Positions 55,965 to 64,000 of a DNA stretch of 64,000 nucleotides are shown piece after piece. The notes beneath the pieces were generated by a model. The model was not told the DNA's origin and searched no databases. It worked only from the letters and a program-made list of their open reading frames with translations. The DNA lies in the NCBI GenBank assembly GCA_013359235.1, contig JABWCE010000012.1:16247-80246 (forward strand). The letters are read 5' to 3'. Made by a program: the position numbers and the translations under genes. Within the stretch, counting starts at the first letter, position 1. Every line of letters starts with the position of its first letter. The DNA comes from Bacteroidota bacterium (lineage in GTDB: Bacteria > Bacteroidota > Bacteroidia > NS11-12g > UBA9320).

Positions 55965-56839
55965 TGCTAAAATCAATGACAGGATACGGCAGCACTGAGT
56001 TTGCCGGAAGTAAATATACATTCAGGATAGAAATAAAAGCACTGAATGGCAAATTTCTTGAATTAAATCTTAGGATGCCTAGAATGTTTTCTGACAAAGA
56101 AATAATTTTCAGAAATTACATAACATCAAAAATTCAAAGAGGAACTGTAAATATATATATTACAGCCGAAAAACTTGCCGGAAACGAAACCAATCCTGTA
56201 ACTTTAAACAGAGATTTGGCAACTGCTTATTATATGGCATGGATAGACCTTTCGAAAAATCTTAATGCAGATAGCAGCAATATATTATCTACAATTATGC
56301 AAATGCCCGAAATGATTATTTCAAACGGACAAGAATACACCGAAACAGACTGGAATGAACTAATTCAGGCTTTTGATATCGCCTGCTCAAATCTTGAAAA
56401 ATTCAGACTTGAAGAAGGAAATAACTTGAGTATAATTTTGAAAAATCACTGCCTTGCAATTGAAAATTTTTTGCCCGAAATAGAAAAAACCGAAAACGAA
56501 AGAATAGAAATAATAAAAGATCGTCTTAAAAAAAATCTTGAAGATGTACAAACCAACGAATCGTTTGATAAAAACCGTTTTGAGCAAGAAATAATTTACT
56601 ACCTTGAAAAATTTGATATCTCGGAAGAAAAAAACCGTTTAAAATCACATTGCAATCATTTTTTAAATACGCTTGACGAACCCGAAAATGGGCGTAAACT
56701 CAATTTTATAGCTCAAGAAATAGGAAGAGAAATAAATACATTAGGAGCAAAAGCATATCACTCGGCAATGCAAAAAACCGTAGTAAAAATGAAAGAAGAA
56801 CTCGAAAAAATAAAAGAACAGGTTTTAAACGTATTGTAG
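55964..56839 (+). CDS. YicC-family endoribonuclease
   Basis: This 291-aa protein has the family N-terminus MLKSMTGYGSTEF. The C-terminal DUF1732 segment includes RLKSHCNHFLNTLDEPENGR and LNFIAQEIGREINTLGAKA. YicC is an RNase that degrades small RNAs in E. coli. It overlaps the transporter stop by one base and precedes gmk, the common order. Confidence 0.93.
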   Translation: MLKSMTGYGSTEFAGSKYTFRIEIKALNGKFLELNLRMPRMFSDKEIIFRNYITSKIQRGTVNIYITAEKLAGNETNPVTLNRDLATAYYMAWIDLSKNLNADSSNILSTIMQMPEMIISNGQEYTETDWNELIQAFDIACSNLEKFRLEEGNNLSIILKNHCLAIENFLPEIEKTENERIEIIKDRLKKNLEDVQTNESFDKNRFEQEIIYYLEKFDISEEKNRLKSHCNHFLNTLDEPENGRKLNFIAQEIGREINTLGAKAYHSAMQKTVVKMKEELEKIKEQVLNVL

Positions 56840-56848
56840 TATAATATT

Positions 56849-57415
56849 TTGGAAAAAGTAATAATATTTTCAGCACCATCCGGCTCGGGCAAAACAACCG
56901 TAGTAAACCATTTGCTGAAAAACTTTGGCAATTTTCTCGCTTTTTCTGTCTCGGCTACTACAAGAAAAAAACGTGAAAACGAAACAGATGGTATTGATTA
57001 TTATTTTTTGGATGAAAATACTTTTAATAATAAAATAACAAACAATGAGTTTTTGGAATACGAAGAAGTTTACAAAGGTTTGTATTACGGAACACTCAAA
57101 TCAGAAATTGAAAGAATTTGGCAAAATGGCAAATGCGTTATTTTTGATGTTGATGTTAAAGGTGGAATAAACATAAAACAACATTTTGGCAGCAGAGCAC
57201 TTGCGGTTTTTCTTAAACCACCTTCAGTAGAAGTTTTACTTGAACGGCTTAAAAAAAGAGATACCGAAGTTGAACATCAACTCAATGAAAGAATTGAAAA
57301 AGCACACTTAGAACTGGGTTTTGAAAAATACTTTGACGAAGTAATAGTTAATGATGATTTGAATAAAACATTTGAAATAGCCGAAAAACTTGTGATAGAT
57401 TTTATTAAAAAATAA
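56849..57415 (+). CDS. gmk: guanylate kinase
   Basis: This 188-aa protein has P-loop SAPSGSGKTTV at residues 8-18. SVSATTRKKRENETDGIDYY (GMP site) and GKCVIFDVDVKGG follow. It phosphorylates GMP. The start is TTG at 56849, which places the P-loop normally. Confidence 0.96.
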   Translation: MEKVIIFSAPSGSGKTTVVNHLLKNFGNFLAFSVSATTRKKRENETDGIDYYFLDENTFNNKITNNEFLEYEEVYKGLYYGTLKSEIERIWQNGKCVIFDVDVKGGINIKQHFGSRALAVFLKPPSVEVLLERLKKRDTEVEHQLNERIEKAHLELGFEKYFDEVIVNDDLNKTFEIAEKLVIDFIKK

Positions 57416-57422
57416 AAAATAT

Positions 57423-57453
57423 TTTGAAACTTTCCAATAAATTATTAGCTTTG
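57423..57453 (+). promoter_or_regulatory. promoter of nadD
   Basis: TTTG at 57423-57426, a 19-bp spacer and TAGCTTTG at 57446-57453 give an exact match to the Bacteroidota consensus. ATG 57484 is 30 nt further. Confidence 0.8.
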
Positions 57454-57483
57454 TCACACATTGTCAAAATACTGACATTATAA

Positions 57484-58071
57484 ATGAAAATAGGTCTTTA
57501 CTTCGGTTCATTCAATCCGATTCACAACGGACATTTAATTATAGCCCAATTTATGTTAAATCAAGCCGGACTTGATGAAGTTTGGATAATGGTATCGCCC
57601 CAAAACCCTTTGAAATCAAAAAACGATCTTTATCCCGAAAATATTAGGCTCGAAATTGCTGAAATAGCTGTTGAAAACTGTGAAAAAATAAAAGTTTCAA
57701 ATTTTGAATTTTCAATGCCACGCCCATCGTACACTGCTGATACATTAAAAAAACTCGTAAAAAAATTTCCCCAACACCAATTCGAACTAATTATGGGTAG
57801 TGACACACTTCAACATTTAGACAAATGGAAAGATTACGAATTTATTCTTATTAATTTTAAAATTCTTTCATATCTGCGTGATGGTTTTACAGGTGGTGAA
57901 TTTGCAAAAAACCAAAAAGTAAAAATATACAAAGCACCTTCAATACAGCTTTCTTCCACATATATAAGAGGTTTATTGAGAATGAAAAAATCAATAAAAT
58001 TTCTTGTGCCCGACCGAGTTAAAGACTACTTGCTATCTATGCATAATCACCAAAATTTGGTTTCAGTTTAA
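57484..58071 (+). CDS. nadD: nicotinate-nucleotide adenylyltransferase
   Basis: This 195-aa protein has GSFNPIHNGH (HxGH class) at residues 8-17. It also has MGSDTLQHLDKWKDY and the C-terminal SSTYIRG. It makes NaAD in NAD synthesis. It has its own promoter after gmk. Confidence 0.94.
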   Translation: MKIGLYFGSFNPIHNGHLIIAQFMLNQAGLDEVWIMVSPQNPLKSKNDLYPENIRLEIAEIAVENCEKIKVSNFEFSMPRPSYTADTLKKLVKKFPQHQFELIMGSDTLQHLDKWKDYEFILINFKILSYLRDGFTGGEFAKNQKVKIYKAPSIQLSSTYIRGLLRMKKSIKFLVPDRVKDYLLSMHNHQNLVSV

Positions 58072-58112
58072 TTTATTGATTCAAATCATAAATTAGTTAT
58101 ATTCAATTATTT

Positions 58113-58120
58113 TAATTTTG
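58113..58120 (+). promoter_or_regulatory. -7 element upstream of the small Cys-motif protein
   Basis: TAATTTTG ends 9 nt before TTG 58130. An in-frame TTG at 58118 overlaps the element and would fall before the transcript start. Confidence 0.5.
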
Positions 58121-58129
58121 CATTTAATT

Positions 58130-58501
58130 TTGAAGAGACTAATTTCGATAGTGTTGTTATGTTGTTTTCAGTTAAGTATTTTTATGAAAGCAATAATTGT
58201 TGCCGAATATACAATTAACCAAAAATTCATAATCAAAAACTATTGTATCAACAAAAACAAACCAAAATTAAAATGTTATGGAACTTGTCATCTAAAAAAG
58301 CAACTTGATAAACAAGAAAACACAGAAAATTTACCACTCAACAATTCCAAAGTAAAATTTGAAACCGAGTTTTTCTTCGAAATTGCTGAAAAAAGTCCAT
58401 TGGCTTTTTTTCAATTAAACATAGATTTTCCAGACAATTATAAATTTAAAAAAATAAAAGAATTTAATTTATCTGTATATCATCCACCAGAAATAAGCTA
58501 A
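58130..58501 (+). CDS. small exported protein with Cys motif
   Basis: From TTG 58130 this is a 123-aa protein with a signal peptide or anchor (MKRLISIVLLCCFQLSIFMK). The motif CINKNKPKLKCYGTCHLKK follows at about 43-61. Similar small proteins with C-x-N-K-x-K-P..C-x-G-x-C-x-L-x-K occur in Bacteroidota; three Cys close together suggest metal or thiol chemistry, but no role is established. Its T9SS-cargo neighbour is unrelated. Confidence 0.65.
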   Translation: MKRLISIVLLCCFQLSIFMKAIIVAEYTINQKFIIKNYCINKNKPKLKCYGTCHLKKQLDKQENTENLPLNNSKVKFETEFFFEIAEKSPLAFFQLNIDFPDNYKFKKIKEFNLSVYHPPEIS

Positions 58502-58595
58502 TCAATAACCTTAGCAATCTTTGAATAAATAATAGCTGAAATAACAAAATATCAGCTTATTAATTAATTATCATAAAAAATAAAAACAAGTAAAA

Positions 58596-59444
58596 ATGAA
58601 AAAAACAATATTATTTTCAATATTGCTATTAGCAATATTACATACAAATGGGCAAGATACACTTGCCGGATGGAATTTTTCGGGTACAAATCCTGATGCA
58701 GTTGTGGATGTATATTCAGACTTAAACAGTGACGTATTGCTTAAGACAGAAAACCCACAACGAACCGTAAACTTTTTGAAAACAGGTATAGACAATGGAA
58801 ATGATAAATGTGCCGAAACCACCGGATGGCACAATGGAAACGGAACAAAATACTGGCAAATTGAATTTGTTTCTTTAGGATTTAAAAACCTTAAACTATC
58901 ATCTGTACAACGTTCGTGTGAAATGCACTTTGGTCCAAAAAATTTTAAAGTTCAATACCGAATTGATTGTTGCGATACTCTTTGGCACGACATTCAAGGT
59001 TCTGAAATAAAAGATACTTCAAACTGGCAAATGGGAGTAATTAATAATTTAGATTTACCAGAAGAGTGTGACAATAAGGAATTGCCAGTAAAAATAAGAT
59101 GGATTATGACTTCGAACCTTGATATTAATAATAACATTGTAACAATGATGGGAATGTCGAGAATTGATAATATTTTTATTACAGGAGAAAAAATTACTGG
59201 AAAAACGAAAGGTATTTCATCTGCTAAAGCGATTGTTTATCCAAATCCATCAACCAATATTTTAAACTTGGAGTTTAATAATAAATCCATCGTTCAAATT
59301 TTTGATTTGTCGGGAAAACTTATTAAAGATTATGGCTATTTAAGTACTAATAGTATTGATATAACTAATCTTTATAATGGCATTTACATAATTAAATTTA
59401 TACAAAATAAAAAAATAAATACTCAACGATTTGTAAAAATGTAA
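58596..59444 (+). CDS. T9SS type A sorting-domain secreted protein
   Basis: This 282-aa protein has a signal peptide (LLLAILHTNGQ). A beta-sandwich-like middle has several Cys (GIDNGNDKCAETTGW, YRIDCCDTLW), then a T9SS sorting domain (about 205-282: IVYPNPSTNILNLEF, LYNGIYIIKFIQ). It is exported through the type IX system. A terminator follows. Confidence 0.88.
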   Translation: MKKTILFSILLLAILHTNGQDTLAGWNFSGTNPDAVVDVYSDLNSDVLLKTENPQRTVNFLKTGIDNGNDKCAETTGWHNGNGTKYWQIEFVSLGFKNLKLSSVQRSCEMHFGPKNFKVQYRIDCCDTLWHDIQGSEIKDTSNWQMGVINNLDLPEECDNKELPVKIRWIMTSNLDINNNIVTMMGMSRIDNIFITGEKITGKTKGISSAKAIVYPNPSTNILNLEFNNKSIVQIFDLSGKLIKDYGYLSTNSIDITNLYNGIYIIKFIQNKKINTQRFVKM

Positions 59445-59480
59445 ACATTCGCAAATTTCATATATTATATATTAATTATT

Positions 59481-59516
59481 AAAGGGTAAGTGTAATTTTA
59501 AACTTGCCCTTTTTAT
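59481..59516 (+). terminator. intrinsic terminator after the T9SS cargo gene
   Basis: AAAGGGTAAGT and ACTTGCCCTTT pair with one wobble, followed by T residues. Confidence 0.85.
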
Positions 59517-59530
59517 TTAAAAATAAATTA

Positions 59531-59538
59531 TATTTTTG
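59531..59538 (+). promoter_or_regulatory. -7 element upstream of the DUF4056 gene
   Basis: TATTTTTG lies 22 nt before ATG 59561. Confidence 0.45.
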
Positions 59539-59560
59539 AACCTTAATTTTTTAATTAGGC

Positions 59561-60607
59561 ATGAAAATCATTTTTAAATTAATTCTGTCATTACTTTTTT
59601 TGATTTTAGCTTTAGTAACATCTATTTCAAAACCAGTAAAATTGTCGGTAAAGGCAACCAAAATACCACCTCCGCGAATAATTCGCACTTGTTGTACTTT
59701 TGGTGCAAACCTTAGCATAATTGCCGTACCCAAGGTAAAAATAAACGATATTACAAGCATTGAAAAAATAGGACCACATAAATATCTTGGAAGTAGCATA
59801 GAAAAAAATGGATTGGTTTATACTCGTAGAGGTGGCTTTATAGACTTGGGCCATTTGAGAGACCAAGCAGACTGGACAGCTTACCTTTATACTTTAATTC
59901 TTACAAATAAAGAAAAAGGTAAAGTAAAAATGAATTTGGGAATTGAAGGTGGAAAAAAAATACTAGATATAAAGTGGGAAAAAAACATTGATAGTATTGA
60001 TGCTATATATCTTGCCGCAAAAATTACTTATGATTTATCTGTATGGCACGAAATTTCAACATGGTTTGGTGCTTGTTATGTCCCTTTTTTTCCCGAGAGA
60101 TATTCAAGTTTTTCTGTTGAAGATATATACAGCAATATGTTGGGCGTAACTTTGGGAATTGAAGCTTTGAAAAGTAATTTACCTTATGAAGAAGCTATGA
60201 CACTTCTGCTTGCAGAAACATTACATAAACTTGATGTGGTAAAAACAGAAAATGAAACTTATAATGCACTTGAAGCTACCCGAAATGTATGGTGGTCGAG
60301 AGAAAAAGCATTGCCAAGCCGCAAAGTACTTGTAAAACATCAATGTGAAGCATATCCATCAGCATCTCCATGGCTTGTGCCGGGATTTGCCGCTGATACA
60401 GTTACTGCTCATAAAATTTCATTAGTTGAATATACTTCTGATGGGAAAATGCTAAATAATATGTATGAATTGAAAATAAAACTAAACATGAAAATGTACA
60501 AAAACCCAATTCTTAAAAAATATAAAGACCGCAAAATAACTCAAAATGATTTCAATGTAATACTAAAAGAAATAGAGATTGAAATGGAAAATGAGTTTAA
60601 AACTTAA
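59561..60607 (+). CDS. DUF4056 domain-containing exported protein
   Basis: This 348-aa protein has an N-terminal signal segment. IPPPRIIRTCC and RRGGFIDLGHLRDQADWTAY are typical of DUF4056. A conserved-looking YDLSVWHEISTWFG segment has His-Glu in a helix, which might be a catalytic or metal site, but only one His-Glu pair is seen and no function is known. Convergent with rsmI. Confidence 0.8.
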   Translation: MKIIFKLILSLLFLILALVTSISKPVKLSVKATKIPPPRIIRTCCTFGANLSIIAVPKVKINDITSIEKIGPHKYLGSSIEKNGLVYTRRGGFIDLGHLRDQADWTAYLYTLILTNKEKGKVKMNLGIEGGKKILDIKWEKNIDSIDAIYLAAKITYDLSVWHEISTWFGACYVPFFPERYSSFSVEDIYSNMLGVTLGIEALKSNLPYEEAMTLLLAETLHKLDVVKTENETYNALEATRNVWWSREKALPSRKVLVKHQCEAYPSASPWLVPGFAADTVTAHKISLVEYTSDGKMLNNMYELKIKLNMKMYKNPILKKYKDRKITQNDFNVILKEIEIEMENEFKT

Positions 60608-60608
60608 T

Positions 60609-61316
60609 TTATTTTAATTTTTTCCCTTCAAGCGTAATTACAATTTCACCTTTAGGTGTAAATTTTGAGTAATAATTGGTAATTTCGGCTAATGTGCCTC
60701 TGCGGTTTTCTTCATAAATTTTAGATATTTCACGACTTACGCATACTATTCTTTCATTGCCAAAATATTTTAAAAATTCATTGAGTGTTTTATTAAGCCG
60801 GTGTGGACTTTCATAAAAAACCATAGTTCGTTCTTCATTTTGCAGTTCAAAAAGTCTTGTTTGCCTACCTTTTTTTAAAGGTAAAAACCCTTCAAAAACA
60901 AATCTTTCGCATGAAAGCCCGCTTGAAACAACTGCAGGCACAAAAGCTGTTGCACCAGGCAATACTTCGGTATTTAAGTTTTCTTTTACACATTCTCTTA
61001 TTAATAAAAAACCAGGGTCCGAAATTCCTGGAGTTCCGGCATCAGAACAGTACGATATATTTTTACCATTTTTAAGCATATCTTTTACTAAATCAATTAG
61101 TTTATGTTCATTGAATTTGTGCATACTTAAAGTTTTTTTTTCAATATCTAATTTTTTTAATAGACTACCTGTAACCCTTGTATCTTCACAAAATATTATA
61201 TCAGAATTTTTCAAAGTTTCTATTGCTCTGAGGGTAATATCGCCCATATTGCCTATGGGAGTGGGAACAAGATATAATTTGCCTGTTTTTTCTATTTCAT
61301 CCATTCTTTTACCCAT
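60609..61316 (-). CDS. rsmI: 16S rRNA (cytidine1402-2'-O)-methyltransferase RsmI
   Basis: This 235-aa tetrapyrrole-methylase-fold enzyme has LVPTPIGNMGDITLRA, DAGTPGISDPG and YESPHRL. A second Met (61304) is an alternative start and fits the family better. It overlaps ribE by up to 25 bp. Confidence 0.95.
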   Translation of the reverse strand: MGKRMDEIEKTGKLYLVPTPIGNMGDITLRAIETLKNSDIIFCEDTRVTGSLLKKLDIEKKTLSMHKFNEHKLIDLVKDMLKNGKNISYCSDAGTPGISDPGFLLIRECVKENLNTEVLPGATAFVPAVVSSGLSCERFVFEGFLPLKKGRQTRLFELQNEERTMVFYESPHRLNKTLNEFLKYFGNERIVCVSREISKIYEENRRGTLAEITNYYSKFTPKGEIVITLEGKKLK

Positions 61317-61873
61317 TTGCCAATAATATCAAATTCTAAATTCAAAATGCTTCCTGGCTCAATTGCTTTTAAATTTGTATTATTTAAAGTATAAGGAATA
61401 ATTTCTACTGCAAATTGGTTTATTTTGCTTTCTACAACAGTCAAACTTATGCCGTTTACTGCTATTGAACCTTTTTCAATTGTTCGAAACAATTCATTTT
61501 GAAAGTAATTTATAACAAATTTTTTGCTCCCGTTTTTATCGGTTACCTTTTCGCATTTTCCTGTTGTATCTACGTGTCCCTGTACCAAATGACCATCAAT
61601 TCGGCTGTTAAATAACAGGCTTCTTTCAAGATTTACTTCATCTCCTTTTTTCCAAAATTTAAGATTTGTTTTGGATATTGTTTCATCAATTGCAGTAATT
61701 CTGTGTATATCGCCTTCAACCTTGGTTACTGTAAGGCATATTCCATTATGCGATACACTTTGGTCAACTTTTAGTAGATTACTAATAGGCGATTTTATTT
61801 CAATATTAATGTTAGTTCTATCGTTTTCAATTTTCACAATTTTGCCCATACATTCAACTATACCTGTAAACAT
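61292..61873 (-). CDS. ribE: riboflavin synthase, alpha chain
   Basis: This 193-aa protein has two lumazine-binding repeats: MFTGIVECMGKI, SVSHNGICLTVTKV, DGHLVQGHVDTTGK and GSIAVNGISLTVVE. It makes riboflavin from two molecules of 6,7-dimethyl-8-ribityllumazine. It has no FMN riboswitch upstream; the leader is too short. Confidence 0.96.
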   Translation of the reverse strand: MFTGIVECMGKIVKIENDRTNINIEIKSPISNLLKVDQSVSHNGICLTVTKVEGDIHRITAIDETISKTNLKFWKKGDEVNLERSLLFNSRIDGHLVQGHVDTTGKCEKVTDKNGSKKFVINYFQNELFRTIEKGSIAVNGISLTVVESKINQFAVEIIPYTLNNTNLKAIEPGSILNLEFDIIGKWVKEWMK

Positions 61874-61878
61874 AATGG

Positions 61879-61886
61879 CAAACTTA
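61879..61886 (-). promoter_or_regulatory. -7 element of ribE
   Basis: TAAGTTTG on the minus strand ends 5 nt before the ribE ATG, so a leaderless mRNA is expected. Confidence 0.55.
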
Positions 61887-62015
61887 CATTATTTTATTTT
61901 AATCATAAATTATTATAGAACTACCACAAAGACAATTCATTTTTCTGTCATTTTTTTCGTAAATTCTTGTTTTTGAAAAAAAAAACGAAAATTTGAATAA
62001 TAAAATTTATCAAAT

Positions 62016-62480
62016 ATGAAAAAACTAATAACTATCACCATCGTTTTCTTTACCTTAATGAGCATTTCTTATAAAATAACTATCACCATCGTTTTCTTTA
62101 CCTTAATGAGCATTTCTTATAAATCTTTTGGGCAAATAAATTTGGATATTTCAAACGCTACAAGTTGTACATATACAATTCATGTTTCATGGGATGATGG
62201 AACAAATTGCAAAACAGATTCCAATATAGTTGTTGGTAGTGGACCTTCATATTGGACATTAGGAAATCCACTTGGGGCAGGTACTTCACCAATTATTACA
62301 GTTGTTTGTGATAATTGCGGAGATATTGCTACTATTGGAGATTGTAACCTTACTTCTGTTTGTGCGTGTAGTAGTTTAGTATGTTGCTATACTCATACTT
62401 GTAGATGCGGATCTCCTGTAAATTATAGATTTAATCCATTAGTAATACCTGTTTCTAATACATTAATAGAAATATTTTAA
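62016..62480 (+). CDS. Cys-rich secreted protein with duplicated signal peptide core
   Basis: This 154-aa protein's signal peptide contains two identical 16-residue copies of ITITIVFFTLMSISYK, ending before SFGQ. The mature part (about 115 residues) has ten or more Cys, dense near the end (CNLTSVCACSSLVCCYTHTC), with a beta-rich start (ATSCTYTIHVSWDDG). No family or sorting domain is recognised. It may be a truncated surface protein, since its end is abrupt and the SBBP-repeat gene follows. Confidence 0.7.
   Translation: MKKLITITIVFFTLMSISYKITITIVFFTLMSISYKSFGQINLDISNATSCTYTIHVSWDDGTNCKTDSNIVVGSGPSYWTLGNPLGAGTSPIITVVCDNCGDIATIGDCNLTSVCACSSLVCCYTHTCRCGSPVNYRFNPLVIPVSNTLIEIF
62028..62123 (+). 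repeat. perfect 48-bp tandem duplication
   Basis: 62028-62075 and 62076-62123 are identical (two 48-bp units beginning ATAACTATCACC). They keep the frame and add 16 residues to the signal peptide. The absence of any mismatch points to a recent event. Confidence 0.97.
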
Positions 62481-62541
62481 ACTATTGACTTTAAAATTAT
62501 TTTTTTTTTAGTTTTTATAATTTTATTTTTATAAAATAAAT

Positions 62542-62549
62542 AATTTTGA
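62542..62549 (+). promoter_or_regulatory. -7 element of the SBBP-repeat protein gene
   Basis: TAATTTTG ends 3 nt before TTG 62553. Confidence 0.5.
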
Positions 62550-62552
62550 AAT

Positions 62553-64000
62553 TGGTTAATAAATTTTATCTTATAATATTTTTCATTTCGATTTTAAATT
62601 TCAAATTAAAATCACAAAATTTTGAATGGTTAAAAACTTATGGAACTAAAAATTTATCTGAAGGTATAAACCAATTATGTGTAGATTCTAATAAAAATTG
62701 TATTATTTATTTTGATGGTTCAGGTGCAATTTCTGATACTTTAAAATTTAATAAAATAAACTTTCAAATACCTTATGGAAAAAAAGAGGATTTTATGGTA
62801 AGATTCGACAGTTCCTTTAAAACTTCTTATGCTAAACCTATGGGAAATGTGTCTGTTTTAGGGTTTTGCAATGACAATTTTGGAAATTATTTTTTAAGTG
62901 GTACAATTACAAAAACTTCTAATATATTAGATACTATTCAATTTGAATTAAAGAAAGGTAGGGCTTTTATAGCTAAACTTGATTATAATTTCAACTTGAA
63001 ATGGGTTACTCAATTTGGAAGCGATACCGTATGTGGAGTTCGTAATTTAAAATATTTTAATAAACACTTATATTTTACAGGTTATTCAATGGATACTACA
63101 ATTATAGGTAAAGATACGTTTTATTTTGGTAATCAAAATTCCAATTTTTTTGGAGAAATAAATATTTTAAATGGTAATTTTTTATGGTCAAAATATTTAT
63201 ATAAGAATATTAATTTTCAAGACTTTAATCTGACAGATTTAATAAGTTTAAATAAAAATATATTTCTTACAGGATATGTTGTTTCTAAAGGAATAAAAAT
63301 TAATACTGACACATTTTATTCAGGATCTGGATTTATAATTAAAACAGATTCTTTCGGTAATTACATCCAAAGGTTTCTTATCAGGAGCAACCTCACTATG
63401 ATTTATTGCATAAATACTGATGGAAAAAATTTATATATTGGCGGTAGCTTTAATGATACTTTAATATGGGATAAAAGAAAATTTTTACCACAATATAAAT
63501 CAGGGACTCCATTTGCCTCAGAACTTTTTATAGCGTCAGTTTCAAAAAATTTAATTCATAGGTGGTTTTTTAGACCTAAGATTATTGAAAAAACTTTTAA
63601 TAGTTATGGAAATAATTTTTTGTGTATAAATTACAATCTCGGATTTCTGTACTTTGGTGGGTATTATAATACCAAAATATTGATTGACAGTATTGTTCTT
63701 CCTTTACCAAATTCACATAATATTATTTTATTAAAAACAGATACTATTGGAAATATTTTATGGGCAAATCATGGAAATACAAATAAAGGCGGTTTGAATA
63801 ATTTTACAAAAATTAATTCATCTGTTTTAGCATGTGGAAGATTTAATCATTATATTCAACTTGGCAATTTGACTGATACTTCAAAAGGCGGATCAGACGG
63901 TTTTATCACCAAAATCACCGATTACTCAATTACACGAGGCAAGGTTTCCCCCGGCCCCTACTGTGCCGGCGATACTATTTTGATTCCTTATTCTAAGTTT
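62553..64000 (+). CDS. large SBBP-repeat surface protein (3' end outside window)
   Basis: The frame is open for 482 codons from TTG 62553 to the window end. A signal peptide (FYLIIFFISILNFKLKSQ) is followed by beta-propeller-like repeats of the SBBP type: GNYFLSGTITK, FIAKLDYNFNLKWVTQFGSD and GGSDGFITKITDY. At the very end an Ig-like or PKD-type module begins (VSPGPYCAGDTILIPYSK), as in large T9SS-exported adhesins. A C-terminal sorting domain would be expected past the window. The last 115 bp are clearly less AT-rich than the rest. Confidence 0.8.

Noticed and set aside
1..64000. CRISPR array, insertion sequence or prophage
   Set aside because: No evenly spaced repeats, no transposase, integrase or phage structural genes were seen on either strand.

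Overview
The window is a 64 kb stretch of low-GC chromosome from a member of the Bacteroidota, probably a free-living or environmental Bacteroidia-like lineage. Evidence for the phylum: many starts are preceded by the Bacteroidota -7 promoter element TAnnTTTG, sometimes with a TTTG box about 19 bp upstream; Shine-Dalgarno sequences are mostly absent; several secreted proteins carry type IX secretion (T9SS) C-terminal sorting domains; and phylum-typical families are present (PorZ, DUF4295 beside L33/L28, DUF4288, DUF4476, DUF2911, BshA/BshC). Most of the window is ordinary housekeeping chromosome. I see no prophage, insertion sequence, CRISPR array or defence island. No clearly new multi-gene system stands out; the items most worth a second look are listed as findings.

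Layout. 1-3 kb: a LiaF-like membrane protein, a DUF4288 protein and a LytS/LytTR two-component pair in one tight operon. 3-6.5 kb: the three-gene proton-translocating transhydrogenase (pntAA, pntAB, pntB) convergent with the pnuC vitamin B3 transporter. 6.6-15.2 kb: arginine decarboxylase, an OmpA/LamG-like gene broken by an in-frame TAG, panD, a flippase-like membrane protein, the heptose adenylyltransferase, metK and glmS. 15.3-24.4 kb: envelope proteins (DUF4476, PagL-like lipid A deacylase, GIN-domain lipoprotein), acylphosphatase, bshA, a possible structured RNA, an Nfu Fe-S scaffold, a barrel protein, DUF3108, a WaaE-like glycosyltransferase and trmB. 24.4-27 kb: a TPR/class III adenylate cyclase gene bracketed by related inverted sequences. 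27-33.7 kb: tRNA-Arg(CCG), mnmH-selD (selenium modification of tRNA), a PIF1-like helicase and sucA. 33.7-38.1 kb: a sparser region with hairpin repeats, an AT microsatellite, a T9SS cargo gene, an SDR-family gene and envelope proteins of unknown role.

38.1-44.4 kb: lnt, porZ (T9SS), a GT-C glycosyltransferase and recO. 44.4-55 kb, all on the minus strand: two tandem OmpA/thrombospondin-3 porin-like paralogues, bshC, rimO, ftsY, DUF4295, rpmG, rpmB, a DjlA-like co-chaperone, DUF4340 and DUF2911. 55-64 kb: an EamA transporter without a standard start codon, yicC, gmk, nadD, small and T9SS-sorted secreted proteins, DUF4056, rsmI, ribE, a Cys-rich secreted protein with a 48-bp duplication in its signal peptide, and a large SBBP-repeat surface protein that runs off the end.

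Functional links: bacillithiol synthesis (bshA, bshC), NAD(P) metabolism (pnuC, nadD, pnt), envelope lipid and LPS building (rfaE2, lnt, waaE-like, PagL-like), T9SS (porZ plus cargo) and translation (rpmB, rpmG, rimO, rsmI, trmB, mnmH). Several promoters lie only 3-6 nt from the start codon, which predicts leaderless mRNAs.
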